The notes under the pieces were generated by a model that was given only the letters and a program-made list of their open reading frames with translations, did no database searches and was not told the origin of the DNA. Shown here piece after piece: positions 13,905 to 21,536 of a DNA stretch of 25,592 bases. Every line of letters starts with the position of its first letter. Positions within the stretch are counted from its first letter, which is position 1. Both the position numbers and the translations under genes were made by a program. Source of the stretch: DAOPXV01 sp035352535 (GTDB lineage Bacteria; Muiribacteriota; UBA9980); NCBI GenBank assembly GCA_964545075.1, contig CAZJFS010000050.1, positions 1 through 25,592 of the forward strand. The letters are read 5' to 3'.

Positions 13905-15023
13905 TTAACTGGCGAGAAGCTGCGCCGCTGAAATGCCGCAGCCAGCGTATTTTTTAACTCCGGCCCGGCCTTTTAAAACTATGTATGGCGTTTTATTAAG
14001 GCATGGGCAATTGTTCTCAACGACGCCGTAGTCGGTGCTCAGTATCGATATAGCCGGAACGCTTCGAATATAAGGCGTTATCAATTTCAAAAGGCCGGTT
14101 CGACCGTTCGGAAGATTTTCGGCTGACGCCGGGTCTACGGCGAAAACGCGGGAATATATAGGTACGTGAAAATTTCCATGCCCGCATGTCATGTAAGGAA
14201 TACCGTGCTCTATCATGCCGAATACGTCTCTGATTCTGTCGCGTGGTATCCCGAGGACGCGTTTCACAAGGCCCGAGTATTCGTCGAACGATATGGGGTC
14301 GCCGCCAGGGAGTTTCCATCCTCCGCCTGAAAAAAGCACGCTGCTCGCAGGAAATGAAAAACGTTGTTCCATTTCGTCGAGTTTTTTCAGCGTCGTATAT
14401 CCGAATGACGGAAAGCCCGTTATGCGAAGCGGGAGGCCGCTTTTGGAGTAGCGTTCGAGCGCGGCTATGCAGTCGTTTATTTTAAATTTAGCTTCGCCTT
14501 TCTCGTCGCGCGATATGGCGTAAAAAGTTTCATGTGCCTTCGCGAAACCCATATATGCGGTGTGGGTATGCGCGGCGCCTTTAGCTCCGCCTGTTTCGGG
14601 ATCGTATGAAAAACAGAGATAATTTACTTCTTCTTCATAAGAGGCCAGATTATAACTTTCAACCGTCGATCTTCTCGTGAACGCCTGGCGTTCTCTCGTG
14701 ATATTATCCAGGTTCGTCTGGCTGATCGAGCCGGTAGTGCCTGATGATGTGAACGAAAGCGTTATCTCCGATTCGGGCACCGAGAGAAGCTTCATTTCCT
14801 TGAAGACATTTACCATTATATGCGGTATTTTATAAAGATCCGATTCGCCTTTTATATCGCGATCGAATGAAAAGTTATGCTGCGAGCAGATCCCGTCATA
14901 GATCTTTGAATTGCTTCGGTGAAAGTCGACGGCTTCGCGCATCGCTTCGATAAAGTCGGCCCGGGTTTCGGAGTTCAGGCCGAACGCGTCGGCGTTCTTG
15001 AATATTTTTTCAATGTATTTCAT
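13905..15023 (-). CDS. luxE: LuxE-like acyl-protein synthetase
   Basis: 372 aa, the normal length of LuxE. In the bacterial fatty acid reductase complex, LuxE activates a fatty acid with ATP, takes the acyl group onto its own cysteine near the C terminus, and passes it to LuxC. Motifs: SFTSSGTTGSISQ (ATP loop, about 90-102), GFPSFGYTTLKK, LFSGGGWK, VFGMIEHGIPYMTC, HVPIYSRV, ISILSTDYG and the closing GRAGVKKYAGCGISAAQLL. The cysteine in that last motif is residue 362, where Vibrio LuxE carries its acylated cysteine (from family knowledge), so the enzyme looks active. The start is ATG 15023, with AAGG 8 nt upstream; a GTG 9 nt earlier overlaps the RBS. It follows the ATPase-GNAT gene after 18 nt. 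No luxAB or luxD is in the window, so a role in light emission is unlikely. Confidence 0.88.
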   Translation of the reverse strand: MKYIEKIFKNADAFGLNSETRADFIEAMREAVDFHRSNSKIYDGICSQHNFSFDRDIKGESDLYKIPHIMVNVFKEMKLLSVPESEITLSFTSSGTTGSISQTNLDNITRERQAFTRRSTVESYNLASYEEEVNYLCFSYDPETGGAKGAAHTHTAYMGFAKAHETFYAISRDEKGEAKFKINDCIAALERYSKSGLPLRITGFPSFGYTTLKKLDEMEQRFSFPASSVLFSGGGWKLPGGDPISFDEYSGLVKRVLGIPRDRIRDVFGMIEHGIPYMTCGHGNFHVPIYSRVFAVDPASAENLPNGRTGLLKLITPYIRSVPAISILSTDYGVVENNCPCLNKTPYIVLKGRAGVKKYAGCGISAAQLLAS

Positions 15024-15041
15024 TTTACGCACCTTCTCCGT

Positions 15042-16520
15042 TTAATTTATTTTTGAATTGTTATATTCACGCATCACATAATCCAAAAGGGTTTTCGCGA
15101 AATCGGACACCGCGCATATCTTTTCCGGGTCTACGCGGACGTTGTTGAGGTATTGATAAACGATGCAGTCGCCTGAGAAATATTCGGGGATTATGCCCGA
15201 GAACGTGAATCCGGCACTTTCCGCGATCGCGCACGCGGCGGGAGCGCACGGGTCGGAAAGCCGCGCGTGGACGTAAATGCAATCGACGTATTTTTCGCAC
15301 AACTCCCTGCGATAGCTTTTAAGGGCCGCTTCAAAATCGGACCCGATACAATTTACTGAAATAAAAGCGATATTCAGGTAAACGCTGAAATTGATTTCAA
15401 ACGCCGAGGCACGTTGCGGTATGGCGTGTTCCGAACTGTTGAATGTCCGCGTCAGCAGGTTGTGCTCGTATATGCTTTTTACCATGTCGAAGTGGCGTTT
15501 GGGAATATAGACCTCGCGCGCTGGACAGTGCAGCGTTTTCATATAGAAAAGAAGGGCCGCCTGCCTTTGCGATTTTTGGTCCTTCTCCTGTATCTTTTTA
15601 AAAAAAGCGCTTTCTGGAATAAATGCCAGGATAAACCCGGTCTCCCTGGCTCCTAACGATATATTTCCCTTTTGCGTATATGGATGTATCGTTACCGATT
15701 CGCTATAGAGTCCGTATATGCCTGATTCGACCGCGAATCTGGCCGCGAACCGCTTCATTTCTTCAAACAGGCCCCGGCCCCTGTATTTTGGAGAAACGGC
15801 CGCCTGCCCGGCTTCCACGATTTTAGCCTCCGGATAAGGGAATTTAAGCCCCAGATGGGCGACTATTTCACCGGCTGGATTTACGGCCACGACTGATTTT
15901 AATATTTTTGAATTTATCATTTCGGCTATTTTTTCGGGATAGTAAAAAGCCGATACGTAAGTATAGCCGTAAGCGTAATAAATGCATCTGGCAAGTTTGG
16001 GCGCCTCTTCCGGTTCCATGAACCTTATTTCAATGCGTTCATCGGACGGCGCTTTGTCTTCCGTTTCAGGCTGCGCGGCGGCCAACTCATTCAAGGACGT
16101 TGAATTTTCCGATAAATTCTTGATTAGTTTAACGCATTTTCCCTTGTCGCCAAGGTTTTGAAAAACGGTTTCGTCGGCTATCGATTTCATGAGCATGACG
16201 CCGAGATTGTTCTTCTCGTTTTTTTCGAGCGCCTTCATATCTATTGGAAGTCCGAGGTCTTCTATCGATATCACAAGCTGCTGGGGGCGGCGGGACACTG
16301 CGACGTCGAAGCAGGCTTCTTCATCGCCAGGCTCGAACGCGTATTTAATGACGTTAACGCATGCTTCTTCGACCGCCACTTCAAGAAGCGACGCCGTCTG
16401 AGAAGAAAGCCCTTCCGCTTCGGCGAACGCGCGGACAAAATTGAGGGTCGGACGAAGGTATTTCATATCGGCTTTTACGTTTATCTTAGCGATTTGTTTT
16501 TCAAATGCCCGCAATTGCAT
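15042..16520 (-). CDS. RsbW-like ATPase (anti-sigma factor type) fused to GNAT acetyltransferase domain(s)
   Basis: 492 aa. Residues ~1-140 are a GHKL/HATPase domain of the RsbW/SpoIIAB type: EVAVEEACVNVIKYAF supplies the N-box (N56), EDLG the G1 box (about 87-90) and NNLGVMLMKSIADE the G2 box. After a linker (about 138-158), residues ~160-320 form a GNAT domain with the acetyl-CoA loop SPKYRGRGLFEEM (RGRGL at 247-251). The last third (about 325-480) looks like a second, weaker GNAT-like fold (AIAESAGFTFSGIIPEY). The start is ATG 16520, with AAAGGA 9 nt upstream; an in-frame ATG at 16538 would place the RBS inside the gene. It begins 1 nt after the LuxC-PaaK stop, so translation is coupled. 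It may sense or modify the complex, or acylate a product amine. Known family members in bacteria are mostly unstudied. Confidence 0.82.
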   Translation of the reverse strand: MQLRAFEKQIAKINVKADMKYLRPTLNFVRAFAEAEGLSSQTASLLEVAVEEACVNVIKYAFEPGDEEACFDVAVSRRPQQLVISIEDLGLPIDMKALEKNEKNNLGVMLMKSIADETVFQNLGDKGKCVKLIKNLSENSTSLNELAAAQPETEDKAPSDERIEIRFMEPEEAPKLARCIYYAYGYTYVSAFYYPEKIAEMINSKILKSVVAVNPAGEIVAHLGLKFPYPEAKIVEAGQAAVSPKYRGRGLFEEMKRFAARFAVESGIYGLYSESVTIHPYTQKGNISLGARETGFILAFIPESAFFKKIQEKDQKSQRQAALLFYMKTLHCPAREVYIPKRHFDMVKSIYEHNLLTRTFNSSEHAIPQRASAFEINFSVYLNIAFISVNCIGSDFEAALKSYRRELCEKYVDCIYVHARLSDPCAPAACAIAESAGFTFSGIIPEYFSGDCIVYQYLNNVRVDPEKICAVSDFAKTLLDYVMREYNNSKIN

Positions 16521-16521
16521 A

Positions 16522-19191
16522 TTAATTTTTCCTTTCATCCACTACGTGCTTTATTTTTCCCGTGCGGCTGTTTCGCGGCAATTCTCCAGGGTTAAGCACT
16601 TTTACTACGGGCCTGGCTATGCTTTGAGTTTTAAGAAACGATACGAATTCCTGCTTTTCAGCCAAAAGGCTCGCGTACATTTTATCTTCGAGTTCCCTTG
16701 CGGTCTCTTCGGAAACCTTTGAATTAGTTTCAACTTCCAGCACGAACTGGTCGTGCATTTCTAAAAGCCTCGCCGTCATTCTGAATTGAAACGACAACCC
16801 CTCGACTTTCGAGATTGCCCGCGCGACGGCGTCCTGAGAAATATTGCCGCCGCCGATTATGAGCACTTCATCGGACCTTCCAAGCAGTTCCATAAGTTTG
16901 AGCGTTTTTCCGCATTCGCATTGTCCGTTGACGATCTTTCCCATATCTCCGATATCGTAGCGTATTATGGGCATTAAAAACCTGTCGATATTTGTCAGTA
17001 TTATTTTACCTTCGCGTCCGTCTTCGACAGGCTCGTTGGTTTCGGGGTCCACTATTTCGACTATATGCAGGTTTTCCGATATGTGGTGGACGCCGCCTTC
17101 GCAGCGTGAACATTGCATCGCGGCCATGCCCGTGTCGTTCGTCGCGTAACCGGCCGACGCTATTATTTTAGCGCCCAGCGTTTCGGCGACGTATTTTTGA
17201 GCGTCCGGAAAGAAATGCTCTCCGCCGTAGAAGACTTTTTCTATCTTAACGCCCGACTTGTTCTTTTCGACGTATTGCGCCAGAGATATTATCACGGAAG
17301 GTATCGATATTATAACGTTGGCCGAAAATGCCTTTATATATGAGATTATAGCTTCCATGTCGCATACGTTTCCGGCGATCGGAAGTATGTGGCAGCCTGC
17401 TTCTTCAAGGGCCATGTTAACGCTGACGAACGACGCCCACATATTGCCGGCGAAAAAAAGGTTGGCGACTATGTCGGTTTCGGCCAATCCTGAATTCACC
17501 AACCCTTTAGCCATTTCTCGAGTGTTTCTGCGTGTTTCCTTGACGGTCCTGAAAATGAATTTCGGGTTTCCCACGGTTCCTCCGCTTCCGAACGAATAGC
17601 TTTTTCCGAGCGGCGCCGTAAGTATCCCGGTTCCCGTCGGCGGAAGATGGTCGCGGAAATCTTTTTGCGAAAGTATGGGTATTCTTGAAAGCTCTTTTAA
17701 TGATCTTAACGGCGTCCTGGGAAGGCGTTCACGATAAAAATCGGATCTTTCACGGCAGTAAGACAACAGATAGTTCAAACGCTCGAGCGTGAGCTCGTCT
17801 CGTAAATTCCGCGGCATATAATCGAACTGGTCGTCGAGGACCGCTTTTTTTCCGATCGAGACCCAGCGCACGAATTCGGCCGTGCCGCGGGTTCCGTCAT
17901 GCGGCGTGCCGTTCTTGCGTCGCGACATATTTCCCGGTTCCGTTATCCGGTCGGCGCCGATGGCGCATAACTTTTCAGATACGTCGAAAAGGTCCGCGGA
18001 AGTCGCGAGGACTGCCACGCTCTGGATGAATTCGCCGTACGGCGCAAGGACCTTGACGGCCGAATCGAAGTCGGGGACAGGTTTTACGTATGCGGTTCTG
18101 TGATGGCAGCTCACTCTGAAATCCGCTTTCTTTTCATATATTATCGTCCATTCCTGCGAGCCGCCGGCCGGAAGCGTGAGTTCCGCCTCTCCGGCGGCCT
18201 GGTACGCCCTCGCTAATTCACGGCTTTTGGTGATCTCGACCTGCTCATTGACGGGAATTTTGCCGTGAGGATATATCTTAGAATAGTTTTCAAGTTCCAG
18301 CGCGAGGTTTCGAGAAAATTCATACGCTTCTTTTTCGCCCTTTACGAAAACCGTATGCGGCGACGAACAGGCCGACTGTTCCCACATGGTAAAGTCATGG
18401 GCCATAAGGCGCGCAGTTTCAGCCACGCCATTTTGCGACATTAATTTTCCGTCAAGTATGGCGCACGAATATTTCGGCCCGTATTCGACGATCCTGGTAT
18501 GTTCGCCAAGGCCCCTGCGGTAAGCTTCAATTGCTTCCTTGCCGCCGTAAACTATTACAACGTTGCATTCGGATTTGATCAGCTTTTCTATTCCTTCGTC
18601 GCCCGATCTGAATGGCACGAGGCAGAATGTTTTCGCGACTATGCCCGCCGGATCGGCCTCAAGCATGGCTTTCGCGAATAAGATAGGAAACACGGTGTCG
18701 ATCGACGACATCTTAAGTATATTGACATTTTTGGTCATTATTCCCTGGAGCAGCGTATCGACGGCTCCGATGAAAACGTTGCCGGCGGAAACGTGGGCGA
18801 CTATGCCGCGCGGCTCGGCCTTTATATAGCCATCAAAAACTTTGTGATAGGTGAATTCGTCTAAAAATCGGGAATCTTCGAGATCAGTATCAAGCCTTGC
18901 CAGAAGGGCCGGCATGCGCATCGTGGCGCACAGCGTGTCAAGGCCGTTCTCAACCATCGGTCGCGAAAAGCCTATGATTGCCGGCATTTTGTCCAGCGTT
19001 TCAATTCTTATCGGATGGTTGCGGTCGCTTAGTATATCTGACGTTCTCTCCAATACTCCGAGTATTTTAATTAAAGGAATATTTTTCAGATCTCCGGCTA
19101 TTTTACGGCCGTCTTCAATTACCTTCGCTATCATTTCAGGCGTTATATTTTCATCTTCTCTTATATCACCAAAACGAAACCATCTTTTCAT
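16522..19191 (-). CDS. LuxC-type acyl reductase fused to a PaaK-type adenylate-forming enzyme
   Basis: 889 aa, two enzymes in one chain. Residues ~1-455 are LuxC (aldehyde dehydrogenase superfamily): IVAHVSAGNVFIGAVDTLLQ and NILKMSS form the nucleotide-binding region, C275 in WEQSACSSPHTVFV is the acyl-accepting cysteine, and GADRITEPG lies near the end. LuxC reduces a bound acyl group to the aldehyde with NAD(P)H. Residues ~460-889 are a PaaK-like acyl-adenylating enzyme: FGSGGTVGNPKF (534-545), GYATNDTGMA, PIIRYDIGDMG (741-751), CECG (758-761), LLGRSDEVLIIGGGNIS and RTGKIKHVV with K879. A LuxE-type donor is thus fused to the reductase, while a separate LuxE is also encoded downstream. ATG 19191 has an AGGGGGA site 6-7 nt upstream. 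It is the first certain gene of the operon, 58 nt after the nitroreductase. Confidence 0.9.
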   Translation of the reverse strand: MKRWFRFGDIREDENITPEMIAKVIEDGRKIAGDLKNIPLIKILGVLERTSDILSDRNHPIRIETLDKMPAIIGFSRPMVENGLDTLCATMRMPALLARLDTDLEDSRFLDEFTYHKVFDGYIKAEPRGIVAHVSAGNVFIGAVDTLLQGIMTKNVNILKMSSIDTVFPILFAKAMLEADPAGIVAKTFCLVPFRSGDEGIEKLIKSECNVVIVYGGKEAIEAYRRGLGEHTRIVEYGPKYSCAILDGKLMSQNGVAETARLMAHDFTMWEQSACSSPHTVFVKGEKEAYEFSRNLALELENYSKIYPHGKIPVNEQVEITKSRELARAYQAAGEAELTLPAGGSQEWTIIYEKKADFRVSCHHRTAYVKPVPDFDSAVKVLAPYGEFIQSVAVLATSADLFDVSEKLCAIGADRITEPGNMSRRKNGTPHDGTRGTAEFVRWVSIGKKAVLDDQFDYMPRNLRDELTLERLNYLLSYCRERSDFYRERLPRTPLRSLKELSRIPILSQKDFRDHLPPTGTGILTAPLGKSYSFGSGGTVGNPKFIFRTVKETRRNTREMAKGLVNSGLAETDIVANLFFAGNMWASFVSVNMALEEAGCHILPIAGNVCDMEAIISYIKAFSANVIISIPSVIISLAQYVEKNKSGVKIEKVFYGGEHFFPDAQKYVAETLGAKIIASAGYATNDTGMAAMQCSRCEGGVHHISENLHIVEIVDPETNEPVEDGREGKIILTNIDRFLMPIIRYDIGDMGKIVNGQCECGKTLKLMELLGRSDEVLIIGGGNISQDAVARAISKVEGLSFQFRMTARLLEMHDQFVLEVETNSKVSEETARELEDKMYASLLAEKQEFVSFLKTQSIARPVVKVLNPGELPRNSRTGKIKHVVDERKN

Positions 19192-19249
19192 TAAGATCCC
19201 CCTGAAATTTTTTATAAATATTAATTTTTATTAGATAACAGCGAATGAC

Positions 19250-19849
19250 TTATCTGAACGATTTTACCCGTTCGTCAATCGGCATAAATTCCTTATCTCC
19301 GGCCGGCGCGGTCGGCTTTCCAAAAGGCATCTGAGCGATGAGTTTCCAGCTTTTCATCACATTCCATTCTTTTGCTACTTCGCTTTCGATCAATTCGTTA
19401 TAGTGCTGTAATGACGCTCCCAATCCTTCGTTTTCAAGCGAAGTCCAGACCAGATACTGGTTCATGCCGGAAGAGTGATGCGACCAGATCGGAAAGTTCT
19501 GTTTATAAGACGGAAATTGTTTCTGCAGCGATTCAATCACGCTCATGTCTTCAAAAAATAAAACAGTGCCGTATCCGTTACGGAATGAATTGATCTTATC
19601 TTCAGTGGCGGCGAATTTATCCGCTGGAACGATCTTTCGTAAGGCGTTTTTGGTTATGTCCCATAATTTATCATGGCTGGACCCAAATAAAATGATAACT
19701 CTGGCGCTCTGGGAATTAAACGCCGAAGGAGCGTATTTTACGGCTTCTTTTATTACATCTTCGATCTTTTTATCCGAAACGGGCGTTTCCTTGCTGATAG
19801 CGTAAATGGTACGTCTTTCTTTGATGGCGGCATTAAAATCTTTGGTCAT
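19250..19849 (-). CDS. Nitroreductase family protein (Frm2/Hbn1-like branch)
   Basis: 199 aa, a flavin-dependent oxidoreductase that binds FMN as a homodimer. Landmarks: IKERRTIYAI (residues 10-19, the N-terminal R-R-x-x-Y/F), VKYAPSAFNSQSARVIIL (about 37-54), ENEGLGASLQHYN (about 138-150) and MPFGKPTAPAGDKEF (about 174-188). The short form without the extra C-terminal arm, together with Y in RRTIY and the 'LQHYN' turn, matches the branch that includes yeast Frm2, a protein tied to fatty-acid-responsive regulation. It has GGAG 9 nt before ATG 19849. It lies 58 nt before the LuxC fusion in the same direction with no terminator between, so it may be the first gene of that operon. Whether it reduces an aldehyde-pathway compound or is unrelated is open. 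Confidence 0.85.
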   Translation of the reverse strand: MTKDFNAAIKERRTIYAISKETPVSDKKIEDVIKEAVKYAPSAFNSQSARVIILFGSSHDKLWDITKNALRKIVPADKFAATEDKINSFRNGYGTVLFFEDMSVIESLQKQFPSYKQNFPIWSHHSSGMNQYLVWTSLENEGLGASLQHYNELIESEVAKEWNVMKSWKLIAQMPFGKPTAPAGDKEFMPIDERVKSFR

Positions 19850-19889
19850 TTGAAATCGCTCCTTTTTTATTTTTTTAGATTTTTAACTT

Positions 19890-19895
19890 ATTATA
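19890..19895 (-). promoter_or_regulatory. Possible -10 box upstream of the nitroreductase gene
   Basis: Perfect TATAAT on the minus strand (19895-19890), about 40 nt before the start codon. No convincing -35 lies at 16-18 nt. The sequence further upstream is cut by the assembly gap. Confidence 0.3.
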
Positions 19896-19938
19896 GCGCT
19901 TAATTTTATCATATATGTCTTTATATTTCAATGCTGGA

Positions 19939-19993
19939 TGTTTATTTTGAAAGTTTATTTACGTCAAGTTTATTCACGTCAAGTTTATTCACG
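19939..19993. repeat. Left copy of a 55-nt direct repeat with a 15-nt tandem unit
   Basis: Identical to 20094-20148. Inside, a 15-nt unit (GTTTATTCACGTCAA, first copy with one change, TTTAC for TTCAC) runs for about 2.7 copies up to the gap edge. It is non-coding by appearance. Confidence 0.85.
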
Positions 19994-20093
19994 NNNNNNN
20001 NNNNNNNNNNNNNNNNNNNNNNNNNNNNNNNNNNNNNNNNNNNNNNNNNNNNNNNNNNNNNNNNNNNNNNNNNNNNNNNNNNNNNNNNNNNNN
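19994..20093. other. Assembly gap of exactly 100 N
   Basis: A round 100 N is the usual placeholder for a gap of unknown length. Both edges carry the same 55 nt, so the true sequence is probably a longer tandem array that the assembler could not resolve, or the two contigs simply overlap. Confidence 0.95.
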
Positions 20094-20148
20094 TGTTTAT
20101 TTTGAAAGTTTATTTACGTCAAGTTTATTCACGTCAAGTTTATTCACG
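20094..20148. repeat. Right copy of the 55-nt direct repeat
   Basis: Base-for-base identical to 19939-19993, including the 15-nt tandem unit. It leads into unique sequence (GTTTCCGCCG) 63 nt before the end of the alpha/beta hydrolase gene. Confidence 0.85.
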
Positions 20149-20210
20149 GTTTCCGCCGTAAATTATTGACTGAAATTTTGATGTGACATGTATAGCGAAA
20201 TGTTAAATGC

Positions 20211-21536
20211 TTATTTTACTTGACCCGGCGCATTATAAAGTGTTTGAAATTCATTTGAATTGAACCCGCCGTCAAAAAAAGCTTTTCGCAATTTCAAATA
20301 ATAATCGGGATCTTTAACCAATCTATGACAATCATCGAAAACGGCGAGCCGGGAATTCGGGTATCCGGCCGCGATAGCGCCGCCGACCTCGGATGAAAAA
20401 ACGACGTCCTGGCTGCCTGACATGACGAAGACTTCACCCGTAAAACCTGCCCGGTCGATCTTGAAATTTTTAGTCAGAATATTATCGCCGGTATCATTTT
20501 CAATAAAATCTGCAAGCGCGGTTCTCGAGTATTCATATAACAGATTGGTGTTTCGGGATTTATCGGCAATATATTTTTTCAGATCGCTCGCGACAAGTTC
20601 ATACCATCGAACTTTAGCCGCGGCCGAGGCTGGCGCCTTCATCATAATATGCAGGATATAAGGATTACACTGCGGCTTGATCCACGTTTTTAAATATATT
20701 CCGAACTCGCCCGACATGAGTTTTGAAAGAAATGCGTTTTGATCTTTTTTAGCATTAGCCGAACCGCGGGCCATTTGATATAAAATATATGAAAGATCGC
20801 CCGTGTCATAGCTTCCTTTTTTCAGCGCCGCCTCCATTAATTTCGCGCCTTCCGGATTGAAGCTTTTGAAATCGGGACTATAGCTCCATCCTTTCGCAAT
20901 CGAAATATCCGTCGCGCCGGAAACGGCAATAATTGCGCGTGAAACGTTTTTTCCGTATTTGGAAATATATTGTTGCGCGAGTGTTCCGGCCCCGGATGCC
21001 CCGAATATCATTATTTTAGATCCAGGCGGAAGATATCCGTTTTTCTGCATATCGATCCTGACGCACTCGATATCTTCGACCTGCTGGTCGGAACTGTAGA
21101 GTGTTACAGCCTTTTTATAATTGAGCGAACCGTCGGCGTTATATACTTCGGGAAATAGCGTCGGTGAATGGCCTCTCACCCCCATTATGACATACGGCCG
21201 GTCGCCCACGATAGAACTGAAAAATGAAAGATCAGATTTTAAATTGACAAGCTCCATTTGCCCGTCGGTAAAGAAGAACACAACATCCCGACCCTTTTTA
21301 AATTCCGGGCTCAATATATAAAATCCTTTGAATTTTTCGGACTTCGCATCGTTATGATCGAGCGGAAGAATTATGTATCGGTGCCTTTCATCCTGCGGCA
21401 TTTCATCATAAAACTTATCAAGCATAAGCCTGGTCTTCGGAACGGTTAAAAACAAATTATATTGATAATAAGCGCCGACCGAACAAATCGTTAAAATGAT
21501 CAATGCCGCCAACAAAATTTTTTTCAGTTTTTTCAT
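20211..21536 (-). CDS. Alpha/beta hydrolase, tripeptidyl aminopeptidase-like, membrane-anchored
   Basis: 441 aa. A single hydrophobic segment at residues 6-24 follows a lysine-rich start, so it is a signal anchor or signal peptide and the catalytic domain faces outward. The hydrolase core shows an early LPLDH strand (57-61), then a nucleophile elbow FGASGAG with S181, a later MSGSQDVVF with the likely acid aspartate, and DDCHRL with the catalytic histidine near the C terminus. This layout resembles the S33 prolyl/tripeptidyl aminopeptidase group, though the elbow is G-x-S-x-A instead of G-x-S-x-G. ATG 21536 overlaps the TGA of the preceding acetyltransferase (ATGA). An upstream GTG at 21548 sits directly on the GGAG and is unlikely to be used. 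It is the last gene of a four-gene operon. Substrate not predictable. Confidence 0.8.
   Translation of the reverse strand: MKKLKKILLAALIILTICSVGAYYQYNLFLTVPKTRLMLDKFYDEMPQDERHRYIILPLDHNDAKSEKFKGFYILSPEFKKGRDVVFFFTDGQMELVNLKSDLSFFSSIVGDRPYVIMGVRGHSPTLFPEVYNADGSLNYKKAVTLYSSDQQVEDIECVRIDMQKNGYLPPGSKIMIFGASGAGTLAQQYISKYGKNVSRAIIAVSGATDISIAKGWSYSPDFKSFNPEGAKLMEAALKKGSYDTGDLSYILYQMARGSANAKKDQNAFLSKLMSGEFGIYLKTWIKPQCNPYILHIMMKAPASAAAKVRWYELVASDLKKYIADKSRNTNLLYEYSRTALADFIENDTGDNILTKNFKIDRAGFTGEVFVMSGSQDVVFSSEVGGAIAAGYPNSRLAVFDDCHRLVKDPDYYLKLRKAFFDGGFNSNEFQTLYNAPGQVK

Noticed and set aside
15082..15300. Arginine-rich antisense ORFs across the ATPase-GNAT and LuxE genes
   Set aside because: These are shadows of well-supported genes, with typical R/P-rich antisense composition and no RBS.
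11124..19191. Bioluminescence operon
   Set aside because: No luxA or luxB alpha/beta luciferase and no luxD are in the window. LuxC and LuxE relatives also occur in non-luminous bacteria.
19939..20148. CRISPR array
   Set aside because: The repeats are contiguous 15-nt units with no unique spacers, and no cas genes are nearby.
19931..20161. ORF reading through the gap with SLFTS repeats as a repeat protein
   Set aside because: It exists only because N bases are read as open. The visible part is a 15-nt tandem repeat without RBS.
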